Assembly: GCF_902459465.1 (NCBI RefSeq)
Contig: NC_047065.1
Location: forward strand, 3,592,309-3,656,308
Direction: 5' to 3'
Source: Asterias rubens
Taxonomy: Eukaryota > Echinodermata > Asteroidea > Forcipulatida > Asteriidae
DNA: 64,000 nucleotides
Both the position numbers and the translations under genes were made by a program. Under the pieces are notes generated by a model. That model saw only the letters and a list, made by a program, of their open reading frames with translations. It had not been told where the DNA came from and ran no database searches. Below, piece after piece: positions 1-12,700 of the stretch (positions are counted from its first letter, which is position 1; each line of letters starts with the position of its first letter).

Positions 1-753
1 TTTCAGACTTCCTTTTTAAAATTTATTACAAGCTAAAGGCCCAATCACACAGGCCTCGATAACGATAACAAAAACGAGAATGTTAACAATGCACGCCCTC
101 GATTGGTTGAATGAGCGTGGGCCTATTCTGCTTGGAGCAATAGACCGATCCATTAAGCCCCGCCCCATTGCGTATTGACCAATCACAATGCAACGAAGGT
201 CCGACACTAAGGTCCAACATGCGTGTGCGTCTGCTTGGCGCGCGCGGCAGAGTTGTGCAGAAAGGCATTGGAGAGCCCCACGTGTTCTTGCTCACACGTG
301 CGTCGTGGGCGGAGCCTACTGGATCGGTCTATTCAACCAATAGAATGCGTTCTCTTTGTGTCGTAAGCGTTAGGGCCTATCAATTTCGTTATCGCTGCAG
401 TGTGACTTGGTCTTGACTGCGGTAATTAACAAAAATTATGTAAAAACTTTGCATATACCACCACTTTTTCACTCATTTTTACAAAGAGGAATATCTCATT
501 TTGAGTAAATCAAATTCTTTTTTATTTCACAATGAATGAAAAAGTGGTGGCAGGATATGGAAACTTTTCTTATTTATGTTTCAAAGTGTCAGCAGTAATG
601 ATGTTAGTAGGCCTTATCCAAGTTGGCGACTTCGGCTGCAGCTATGGCTGTTCCTACATGTATTTAAGGAAGTTGCTATGGGCGCCCTTAACTTCTGTAG
701 CCGTAGCCTCCAATTCAGACCTGGCATAAATTTTCATTGATGTTTTATTACAG
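1..753. other. Upstream flank or intron 1 of VPS35
   Basis: No convincing exon was found here. ATG codons occur (for example 219 and 532) but none is followed by a donor that clearly gives the expected Met-Pro junction to the exon at 754. The stretch 36-412 is a terminal-inverted-repeat element. The stretch 600-730 resembles the GGCTACAGCTA-type short inverted element seen at 5252-5380. Confidence 0.5.
36..412. repeat. Terminal-inverted-repeat element (MITE-like)
   Basis: The left end contains CCAATCACACAGGCCTCGAT followed by AACGATAAC. The right end, read in reverse complement, gives CCAAGTCACACTGCAGCGAT followed by AACGA. The imperfect match of ends about 375 bp apart indicates a short non-autonomous DNA element. 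No open reading frame of transposase type is seen and the target duplication was not resolved. Confidence 0.55.
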
Positions 754-3700
754 CCTCAAACAGCGCAATCTCCCCAAGATGATCAGGAGAAGCTTCTTGA
801 TGAGGCTCAACATGTCGTCAAGATGCAGTCTTTCCAGATGAAAAGATGCCTGGTGAGGTTCTTTATAAAACCATGTAACTTAAAATCATACAAGGGTTCC
901 ATTTCATGAAGCTTGTAAGTAAAGTAAACATGGTTAGCTCCGAGAACAGAGCCTCACTTTCATGGCTCTGCTTACGGGCAACACATTCACCATTCGCCGC
1001 TTACTGTACAAGTGCCAACTTTCTGTGGTAGCTGTGTAAGCAAAGAATACCTAGTGATGTGGAGTACGCAATTTGAGCAGTTGGGCGTATGCTCCCCAGT
1101 GAGTTGAGAAAGTTAGAAGAATGTTTTAAAAGTTTTCCGGTAAACAGGGATAATAATGTTGTAAACTGCCTTGATTTCGCTATGGTCACTATGTTAGAAC
1201 CAGTTATTACTAATATTATTATTTTTTTTTTGAGTATCCTTTCAAGGGTTGAGACCTCGTGACAAGTTAGCTTTCCTTTTACGTGTCGCCAACTTTCCAT
1301 TCACATCATTTGTAGTTTTACTTGTCTCAATCAACAGTCATAGATTGGTTGATCTTGATTTCTTTATACAGGACAAAGGCAAGTTGATGGATGGTCTAAA
1401 GCATGCGTCCAACATGCTGGGAGAGCTACGCACCTCGATGCTGTCTCCAAAAAGCTATTATGAGCTCTGTATCCTTGTTAACAATTATTTTGTCAGCAGC
1501 CAACTTTATTTGGGAGCGTCTTTAAAGTCACATGCCTGGAATGTCCCCTGTAAGAAATGTGCCAAACTCTGTGGCAGTGGGATTCAGATTATACCATTGG
1601 TCTGTTAACCTATTAATTTTGATTTGTTAACCAGTATGTTAACCTTAACCATTTCAGCCTTAACTTGAGTCATTCTATAAACCTTGCATCATTCTGTTAA
1701 CTTGAACCATTCCAGTTTGTTGTTAACCACAAAAATTCTGTTAACGTTAACCAGTATGTTAACTTTAACTATTCTGTTTACCTTAACAAGTCTGAAAACC
1801 TGAACCATTCTGTTGACCTGAACCTTTCTGCTAACCTGAACCATTCTATTTGCCTGAACCAGTCTGTTAACATTAACCAGTCTGTTTGACCTGAACTAGT
1901 CTTTTATCACCTGAACCATTCTGTTAACCCTAACCAATATCTTTACCTTAATCAGTATGTGAACCTTAACCATAATGTTACAGATATGCAGGTCTGTGAT
2001 GAGCTTAGATACTTGGAGCAGTATCTTCTTGATGAATACCAGAAAGGTCATCGTATATCTGACCTCTACGAACTGGTACAGTACGCCGGAAACATAGTAC
2101 CAAGGCTGTGAGTGTTATATGCACTATTTATAACTTTGGTTATAATCCCGATTAAGTCAATATTGTAAGCTTGGGCGGTTCCAGAAATTTGGGGCTTGGT
2201 TCCGGTTCCGAAAAAAAGCTCGGTTCTGAGACATACCCGGTTCCAATTCAATATAAAACATAAGCCGCCCGTCCCGAGCTCACACACACACAATTGAGCC
2301 GATCTATTTTAACTGAAAATAACCAAGTTAATCAGACATCGGTCCCGAGCTCACACACACACAATTGGAGCTGATCTATTTTTAACGAAAATACCAGAAT
2401 ACCCACCCCAAGTCAATCAGACATCGTGCCACCGAGCACCTATTCTCCCTGCATTTAAACAAGTCTTTGATTTAGCCGGCAGTACGTCCGTTGTGTAGCA
2501 GTACGTCCGTAGTGCAGTACGTCCGTAGTGCAGTACGTCCGTAGTGCAGTACGTCCGTAGTGCAGTACATCCGTAGTGCAGTACGTCCGTAGTGCATGCA
2601 GTGTGTCGTCTCTGTACATACAAGTGTACATGCCTGTACATGCATACAGTACTGTGTGTTTTGTGCATGGGGCAAGCTTTTATGAATATGGATATGTCGG
2701 CAGCCAATCACAGTGTGCTGTCTATTTGGACTTTGGACTCTGTACATGTACATGTATATGCATGAGATATACATGTATAGATGCCTATGCATTGGAGGGG
2801 GCTGTGCACTGTGTATGCAGCCACACGTGATAGTTGATACTCATGTCGGCTTGAAGCCTTTGCACACTGTATCTGCGGTCACCGCTTTCAACATCAAGCC
2901 TCAATTTCTAGAGCCGGTTCGTCGCAGGATCGGCTCCACAGAGCCTTTTATAGTTGGGACTCGGTCTTTTAAAATCGGAACCGACAAAAGCGGGTACCCG
3001 GTTCCACAGAAGAGTGGAACCGCCGGTCCGGTTTTCAATTTGGAACCGGGTAGAACCGGGTAACCGAAGGAACCGCCCAAGCTTACAATATTGCTATTAG
3101 CCCAAGTACATTCTATGCCGTGTTCTTCACGTTCTTCCTCATGCAACCTTCTCTTCCAGCATCAAACAGAACCCCCAGCAGGATGGATATGTGTGCATTT
3201 TACAAGTCTTATTATTATTATTATTATTTATTAGTAAAGCAGGAGACCAAGCCTTCTCCAATGTGGGCCCGGAACTCACTACCAGATAGCTGCAGAAATG
3301 CAAACTCACTTGACTCATTCAAGAAATTGTTTGAAGACTCACTTGTTTCGTCGACAGTGATTTGATTTGTTCTGGGCCATCTTTGATATTGATTTGATCT
3401 GTGCTGGAGACATCCAAGCGCTTTGCATCCTATGGAAAAGGAGTTCCAAATGCCCGCTTGTCGCTATTATTATTATTAGTAGTAAAGGAACGTTACAGAA
3501 TTGGTAAGAAATAAAAACCGCGTAGATCACAGATTTACATAAAACTTACACTGTCTAATGATGATGATAGTAAAAAACATCCCTTGAAATATTTCTGTCT
3601 GAAATGTCATATTTGATGAGAAATAAATAATCTAACTTCGCGTTTGGAGTTTATCGCTCTCAGTGAGCGTTTTATTCATTTTTATTTTGGCATCGATGCA

Positions 3701-6700
3701 ATGCAAAATTTGTAATCGGTCTTTCACTATTCTCTTGTGACCACACAGGTTTGTCAGTTTATGCATATGGTGGATTACATAAAGTGCTTACACTGCCAGC
3801 AACTGTTTTGTTAGCACAAACCAATTCTGTAATGTTCCTTTAATATACTTAAAACATTCTTTTTGTACAGATACCTGCTCATCACTGTAGGGATTGTTTA
3901 CATCAAGACAAGCCAGCACTCTCGTAAAGACATCATGAAGGACCTGGTGGAGATGTGCCGTGGAGTTCAACATCCACTGCGAGGACTGTTCCTCAGGAAC
4001 TACCTCCTACAATGCACACGGAATATCTTGCCTGATGGTACAAAAGAAGAGAAGTAAGAAATCGTTCGTCGATATTAAGCTTAGATATAAAGTAAAGCAA
4101 AGAGTGGCCATGAGCTCTTAAACGTCATAGTTGTGGCCTTCGATAAAGGCCCGAAGGAGAGGTCCTTACTCGCACGACCCTGCAGGGTTTTAAACAGGCG
4201 TTTAAGAGCAAGTCCCTGCCATTTAATTCCCATCAATGAAAGACGAAACATTTGTACATTTTCAAAAACTTTTCGGGTAGGCCTACTGACAATTTATTTT
4301 TGATGTTTGTACCTTTTCAAATTTTTTTGTTTATTTTTCAAAAACTTAAAAAAAATTCTGTAGGTGCGCGATGGGCTGTGCGCCGCGTGAACAAACAGGT
4401 TACGCGCTGGTACCAAAAACTATTGCAGCCCGCGTAATTGAAATGGCGGTCTTTAACAGCTCCAGCTATGTTAAGAGCAGCACTGTCCCGAGCAGCACCC
4501 TTTATGTTGTTGCAAATTTGTAGGTTTTCAAAAAGGAAACTGATATAGTACAATGATAAATCAATGATATTCCGTAAATTTTTCTTCAAACCATCAGTGA
4601 GAATGACTCGGGCACAGTTGAAGACTCCATAGATTTCATCCTCCTGAACTTTGGAGAGATGAACAAACTGTGGGTTCGAATCCAGCACCAGGGACACTCG
4701 AGGGAGCGAGAGCGAAGAGAGAAGGAACGGAAGGAATTGCGGATCCTCGTCGGCACCAATTTAGTCCGTATCAGTCAATTAGAGAATGTAGACATGAACA
4801 GATACCTTAAGGTACGTGGTTTGATCACCATTAAATATATGTTCATCTAACCCTCCCCTTGCTCAGCCGGATTTGTTGACACAATAATGTCAGCTTAAGC
4901 AGCTCTACGAAACTGTTCAAGTATTTCTGGTCCAGTGAAAATTTTAAGCTGCAACACCAATGCTCTTGTAGATTTTTGTACCTAAATTGGAGCTCTGAAT
5001 ACCCTCTAGCAACCAGGCAAGCTCGGTGGTCTATTGGTATGACAGCTAAAAAGGTCATGGCTTTGAATCTCACCCGAATAATGTGCCTGTGGATTTTTTT
5101 CTCTTTTCCACAGGACTCTGGTAAAGTATACAGTGCTCAACAAAATAAGAGTTATGCACAGATTTATACAATTAAAACATGTCAAAGTTGCTAAAATCAT
5201 TTGCAAAAGCAGGTTTCTTAAACTCATGGGCAGTTACTTTAAGGTGTGTAAGGCCGTGTCCGAAACGACGACTTCGGCTACAGCTACGTCTAGATCAGCG
5301 CGTCTACCAGTGTTGAAGAATAGGCAGACGTGCGCGATCTAGCCGTAGCTGTAGCCGAAGTCGCCGTTTCGGACACGGCCTAACTGTTTAATAGACCCTT
5401 ATCATGCTACCAACATCTTGGTCATGTTCCTTGTATCCCCTATCAGCAATGAATATAAAAACATTCATTGCATAAATAGAACCAGACTATTTCTCCTGCC
5501 AGTCTTGGTTTGGTTACATTGATCTAAATAGTAGAAATCAAGATGACCGCACTATGATAACAGTCTATTGCCCCTCTGATATAGTGTACCTCAGTGCTTG
5601 CCACAATTGTTTGAAATTAACCCTATCTCAGGATGATGATATTATGTGCATTTTTTCTGTGCTTCGTTTGACTTTACAGACAGTTCTTCCTGATATCTTA
5701 GAGCAGTGTGTGAGTTGTAGAGACAGCATTGCCCAAGAGTATCTGATGGAGTGTATTATTCAGGTTGGTCAGCTCCTTAGTTTATGTCCTTCATCTCTCT
5801 ATGGGTGCGTTCGTTTAGCTTCCCTGGGGCGACACCGGTCTGCCCCCGGTACGTCCAAATAGCTTTGACGTCATTACAGGGGCTCAACCGGGTCTGCCCC
5901 CAGTGCCCTGCTTGTGGAGTGGGTCTCTTGGGGGTGACCCGGGGTGCATGGCGTCACCACGAGAGGGCGAAGTGTGATCGTTCGATTAGCTCTTGTCAGT
6001 GGCTCACCCATGTGAGCACTGCAGGGTCGACCCAGGGAAGCTTATCGAAATGCACCCTTTTTTTGTTCAACTGACCCTTGACCCTTGAGAAAATATAGGG
6101 TGGGTTTGATTAGGCTGGTCCCGTTTCCTTATCTGCAAGACAAGAACAGGTGTTGGCTTTATATAAATACATGTGTATATCAGATTTAACTGTGAATCTC
6201 TGGAACCGTGAAGGCCGTGTGAAATCATGCAGGGTCAAAGGTGATTATGTACATGGGCTGAACAGCAGATCTCTGGCGTAGTTCACGAGCCTCGAAGTGT
6301 GACGTCAGATGTTCAGGCTAGGGTTCAATTAGTTTCACCGGATCGATCCAGGTCTGACCCCAGTGTGTTCCAGTAGCTTTGACGTCATTGTTGTGGCTCA
6401 CCCGGTCAGATCCAAGTGCCCTGCTTGTGGAGCGGCTTACTTGGGGCTGACCCAGGAGCATGACAACAAGAAGAACAAAAATTCTAAATGGCCACCATTT
6501 GTTTGTAATTCAGCAGGAAACTTTTCACCCTTCAATTTCGAACTGTTTTAAGAGAAGATAAAAAAAATCTGCTCTCAAAACAGTTAAAATTTTAACTTGT
6601 TGAGATATTATTTCTAAACAGTTGCAATCCAAATACCATTTTGACCCGTTGTCTTGTGGATTTTCCCATCAGCTTAAAGCCCTGAAAATCACTTAAACGC

Positions 6701-9700
6701 AATTTTAAAACATTCCTTAGAAGACTGTGGAACTGTGAAGAATAACACATCCGCAGGCAATTGTGTAGCCATGAAGAAGCCATTGTTTGATGGTTGTTCT
6801 TTGGCTATCTTGATTGATACAGGTGTTTCCAGATGAGTTCCATCTTCAGACCCTGAGCCCGTTTCTAAAGGGATGTGCCGAACTCAATAACAGCGTCAAC
6901 GTCAAGAATATTATCATCGCACTCATCGATAGGTAAGAGTCCTTGTGCTATCATTCCGTCTTCACCTGGTCCCCTGTACAGAGTCATGAGTTTCATTGCT
7001 AATAGCTGGAAGTGAGCAGCTAATTTTTTTTGTTGCCCGCTCGAAAATTCCGGGTCATATTGAATATTGCAGTATTTTGGCGATAGACCTTTTCGCAAAT
7101 ACTGGGGCGCGCGCGTAAAGCTTGGAATTAGGTGCATTGTGGTCTAGCTGGTATCCAAATTTGATCCATATCTATCCCACAATGCACCTCATTCAACAGT
7201 CTGCGCTTGCGCATTGGTATTTGCGATAAGGTCTATGGTGAACTGTGGATCCCAAACTAAAAAAAACTTTAAAAACACTCTTAGTGTACTTGTGTGGATG
7301 AGAGAAGAGGCATAGTCACAGTGATAATGGCTTATAACGGGGCGGATGATGTTAGGGATGGAGGCAACATCAACTACAACTGTCTAAGATATTGTACATC
7401 ATAGTTGAGACAGATTACTGCTCTTCGATCTTCTAGCACCTTATTGGTGGATAATAAGACGATATAAGACTGTATGGCGACGTAGGACTGTATTATTATT
7501 ATTAGGGCCTCAAACCTTTGTTGTGGTTGAACCTGCAAATAATTTGTGGTGAAATAATTTTCAAACATGCATAGGTTTCCATATTTATGAGTTTGTAATT
7601 CCTTGTTTTTTTTTTCTTTTTTCTTGTTGCAGGTTGGCCTTGTTTGCCTGTAGAGATGACAGTGCTGGCATTCCCTCAGAACTCAAACTGTTTGACATCT
7701 TCTCAGAACAGATTTCTGCTATTATACAGGTAAATAATAAAAGGACAAATGATCAAAACGGTGAACTTTTTGTCTTGTTTATAATTGAAATTTTCTCAGG
7801 ACTTTCTGATTTGGCTGCTATTTCCCACCTACCTGCCTACCTACAAATTTGGCTTTTATAAATCGTTGTTGTTACCTGTTCCTTGAAAAGTAGGGTCGTA
7901 CTTCCATGAAATGACCCTGAAATATATGCTTGTAATGATAGTGAGCATAATGCAAAAAGTTTCCTGGAGATTACAAATCAGTAAAAATAGCTTGAACAAA
8001 TGTAACATCCAAAGATCACAGGAAAGGTGACTTTGAGAGAAACAAATTTTCAAATGGATTCAATGTGTCAGTGTTTTTCCTGTTTCATCATCAAGTAGAC
8101 ATTGTATTCACCTGAAACGTTCACAGGTGACTTTCTTGATAATATTACCTATAAATCCGCATTACGTTGACAAAATCCAAACGATGATCTGATCTTTGAA
8201 ACTTTCAGGCCCGACCTGACATGCCGACAGAAGATGTTGTGGAGTTACAAGTGTCCCTCATTAACCTTGCCCTGAAGTGCTATGAAGACAGAGTCGACTA
8301 CATCGATAAGGTGCTCAACACAACGGTAGAGATCTTCAAGAAGCTTGGCATCGAACAGTAAGTTCACAAACATTCCTCAGGGCTCAACCACCAAATCTTT
8401 GTCGGTTGAAAACAGTCACACTCGGGATCCATTCCACCCATATCCATTTTAACGTAAGCTTAGAAATCCAGTTTGTAATTAAGATCTCACATATTTGCAG
8501 GCCTTACACTTCAGGGAGGCAGCAAAGGCGATTGCCTGCATGCCCCCTGGTCATTGCCTCGGTGCCCTTGAAATGCTCCAGTAGAAATTTACAATTTCCT
8601 CACAGGGTGCCCTTTACCAAGGAGAAAATGCCTTGGTGCCCTTGCCTTTTCAAAAACGAAGCATGCAGGCCTGTGTTGGTCCAAGGCATAGATCTAAGAA
8701 ATGATCAATTTGTTTCATTCCTTTTTTTTTTAGATAAGCAGGAAAGAATGCTTGTTTAATATGTGCTTCACTGGGGTTTTGAGTGTCGGCAGTTGTTTTG
8801 TTTTTTAAAGCATAAATCTCAGTCAACTTTGTTTAGACTCAATCTGTATATATTGGGTTTTCTTTCAACAGTGGGTCACTAGCACACTCCAGCCCTGTTG
8901 CTAAGGAGCTGACCCGCATGCTGAAGATCCCTGTGGACACCTACAACAACATCCTCACCCTCCTCAAGCTGGAGTACTTTGCACCTCTCTTTGAGTACCT
9001 TGACTATACGGGACGCAAGAACATGAGCCTTCACGTTGTGAACAGTGCGTTAGATAACGGGAATCTGGTCCTGCTAGCAGACCAAGCTGACATCATCCTG
9101 GGGATGGTGGCACCACTCGTCAAGGATCAACCTGATCAACCGGAAGAGGTAAGGGCATTCAAATTATTCACCCAAAGTCAGCCATGATATTCTTCCTTTT
9201 TCAATCTGATTTCTGATTGTTTTTTTAACCCCTTAGAAAATAAGTAAGATTATTAATAACCAGCCCGGACACTGGACACGTTTGGTAATTGTCAATACCA
9301 GTCTTCTCACTTGGTGTATCCCAACATATGCATAAATTACAAACCTGTGAAAAGTACCAGTCCAAGAAGCGCATTGGCCTTAATTTACACATCGGACGGC
9401 AATTTGTACGAAGCAACCTGTACTCTAGCTTGTGCATGGGGAGAAAGAATCTTGTGTACAGGATACTTGTTTGAAAATATGTGTCATTTAACAAAGACAT
9501 CAACTTTTTAACCGTCTGCTAATTTTTGTAAACAAGATATCCACAAGAAAAAGCATGAATATACTTCAATTTGAAACTTAGTTGTATATTCTTGTTGATA
9601 TTTTTGTTAAATCGGAGGTAATTAATTATAAATAAAGAGCAGTTTTGTTTTAAACTGTAAAAAAAACCCCAAAGTAATGCCCTGAAATTGATGAAAAGTT

Positions 9701-12700
9701 ACTCATCTGCAGACTATAAGTCCAGCCGGAGCGTCTGTACACGTGTACAATATAGAAAGGTCTCTATTAGGGGGGGCTATACAATAATGTTGTGTAACCA
9801 TAGCCCAGCGGCTTTTTGAGACCAAACAAACCCAGCACTAACTTGGTAGTGGCACCCCTGCTATTGCCTTGGGTCACCCCCTGACCAGTCAGCTGTCACT
9901 CAACCTTCACTTCCAGCCACCTGCCACTAGCTGTCAATATCCCCTTTATAGAGCCCCTGGGGGATAGACTCCCATTACTTGCCATTTACCTCTACTGGAT
10001 GTCTGCTGGATGGTAGACCCAATCTAATGTTATGGTCTAATCAGACAGGCTCCAGCTGGCATCACTGAGGGGGGTTGGGTGGTATAACCTCAATAGGCTG
10101 TGGGTGACTGGGTGAAAGGTTAGGGTGTACATAGTGCATGTGTACTACTAAGTACTTGTGTGCATGTGTGTACAAGAATATGTATATTGCCATGTCCCTA
10201 CCATGGTAATATAATGTCCTTGCTCTATTCTATGCATTGTACACAGTGTACTTGCCTTGCACTGCAACATATACAGATATAAAAGCATGGGGTAGGAATC
10301 GTCTTAAAGGCAAAGTTTGCCTTTTGGAACTGTTTGACTGTTTTTTTTTCAACCCTATAAAAATATAGGAAAACGCATTTTTGTAATGGGACCAAAAAAC
10401 AGTGGACATGTGATTTTTTTCCAATAATTTATCATATTTATTTATTTATTATTATTTAACTTAAAAAAAATTGTCCAGGTCAAGACAAAAGCTTAAAATA
10501 AAAAAGACCCAAGTGCTGAGAGATAAATGCTTTCTGAATACATGCAGAGATGAGACCCACAGTGCGTTGGCACATCCTTTGTGCTTGGTTTTTTAAATGT
10601 TTTCTTAAGTGACTTGTACTCAATAGTTAAAATTTTGCCAAGTAATTGTGTATGCTGAGTCTGTGCTCCAAACAGCGACGACTTGCGATCATCAGCCTCC
10701 TGTTTACCAAACTTTGTTGAGCCTTGAACCCATTGTGTCTCTTTTGCCGATCGATCATTTTCCCTATATGGACCCAGAATCTGGAGCCAACTTCCACAAT
10801 ACATCAGAGAAAGCTCACCTGATTTAGGAGGTGTATCATCCATAACGTTTCTCCTGTTTGTGCCCATACATCAGCGCCTAAGAGCAAAATTGATTTTGGC
10901 GCTTTATAAATTTCTTTGGCGCTTTATACATTTTCTTTTGATTCATTGATTGAGTATAGTCTTATAGTTTACAGTGTTGGCGATTAATTGTTCTATCAGT
11001 TGTGTGATTCCAAATTTTCTGGAAAAGTAAAGCAGACACCAAAAGGACAAAGAGACAGTCCACATTGTGTTCAAACCTGTAGTTTTGTGTATATCTGAAA
11101 GATACTGGGTCAAGCATTGTATATTTGGTTTGCGCTAACACCATGTGTGTATCTACTTGCCAGGTACAGTTTGTTCTTAGAGAACTGTCTTGCTTTATTC
11201 TACTACCGTGGATTGTTTGGGTGTTTGGAAGACTTCTCAGTTCTGAAAAGAACTGTCCTGCTTATTAACTATTACCTGGGCGGATGGTATAGAAATAGGC
11301 TGGGACTACTACTTAATAATAGCTTATTCTAGTTTCGTAATTAACTGTACTTCCGCAGACTCAGTTCTTGAATTGGTCTCAACGTTTCGACTAGCTTGCT
11401 GTAGTCATCGTCAGGAGACTGTCTAGAATAGTTCAGGAAATATCACATTCATCAATTGTGTTCCTTTTTTTATTCTTGCAGGAAGATGCTGATGATTTTG
11501 CAGAGGAGCAAGGTTTGATGGGAAGGTTCGTCAACTTACTACAGGCAGAAACGGCCGACCAGCAAGCCATGGTCAGTATAGGATGTACATGTAGATCAGT
11601 CAGACCTTGCGTTTCATTATTATATGTTTTTTTTAAGTAGCCCACCAGGCTAGTAAACTTGTGCATTTTACTTGCCCCCGGGAACTTCAAGTAGCCCAGG
11701 GCCCAATTTCACAGAGCTGCTAAGCACTCAAATTTGCTTAGCATGAAGTTTCTTCCTTGGTTAAAACAGGATTACCAACCAAATTTACACGTGATTTTCA
11801 GGATAAGCAAACAACAGCTTATTACTAGCCTTGCTCAAGGCAGTCGCATTATTCGCTCCGAAAAGACGCCGCTGTAAACCCACCCGTAAACCCTGTGCGT
11901 GGTGCGTGCGATCACACCGCATGACCCACCCGTATACACACTGTCACATCGTACGACTACTGTGCATCCGCACTCGTACCACTAAGCCGTCAGGCCGACA
12001 GCCTTGTCGGGTCTGTAACTTCCGGGTTTAATGTGTTGTATTGAAAAATTTCCACAAGTGGAAAAAAATGGGGGGGCTCTCGGATATGCTAGTATGCAGG
12101 CCATGAATATGTATATCTTTCGTCAGACCTTTCAGACAACACAGGATGTGAGGCAAATGAATTATTCATTTTGACGTCCAATCACGCACTTCCCTTATCA
12201 CGACCTTTTGACCCTATGCGTCCGTGGTGGTGGTGTGTGATGTAAACATGTCTCGTCTTTCGCGAGGATTATGGTAATGAGCTGACCGTGGGAACTCTTC
12301 GCTTATTATAGTAATGAGGTCAATGGCTTCAACAAAGACCCTACAAGGCTGTCGGCCTGACGGCCTCCGCATGCGGATAGTGTACGGGGGCATCGTGTCG
12401 TGCGATTTACGCACAGTGAATACGGGTGGGTTTTTATACAGCGGCGGCCTTTTTTCGGAGTGAATAATTCGACTGCCTTGAGCAAGGCTAGCTTATTACC
12501 AGTAACAAGCAATATGCAACAAGTAGAAATTTTGTTGGTAACCCTATTTTTATCAAAAAAGAAATTTTAATGCTAAGCAAATTTTCGTGCTTAGCAGCTC
12601 TATGAAATTGGGCCCATATTATAAACGTGAAGGGGTGAGACGGTGTGTTAAATCAAGTGGTACAAGTGAAGGTGTACACTGAAGGGACAATGAGTGAAAG

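Noticed and set aside
219..543. ATGs at 219 and 532 as the VPS35 start
   Set aside because: Neither gives a convincing donor and the expected Met directly before the Pro at 754; 219 also lies inside a TIR element.
1249..1608. A 119-codon open frame read as a single-exon gene
   Set aside because: Only 1372-1468 is a VPS35 exon; the rest is intron that happens to be open.
2417..2830. Overlapping Cys/Tyr-rich open frames on both strands
   Set aside because: They follow the 16-bp tandem array and TG/CA-rich DNA inside a mobile element.
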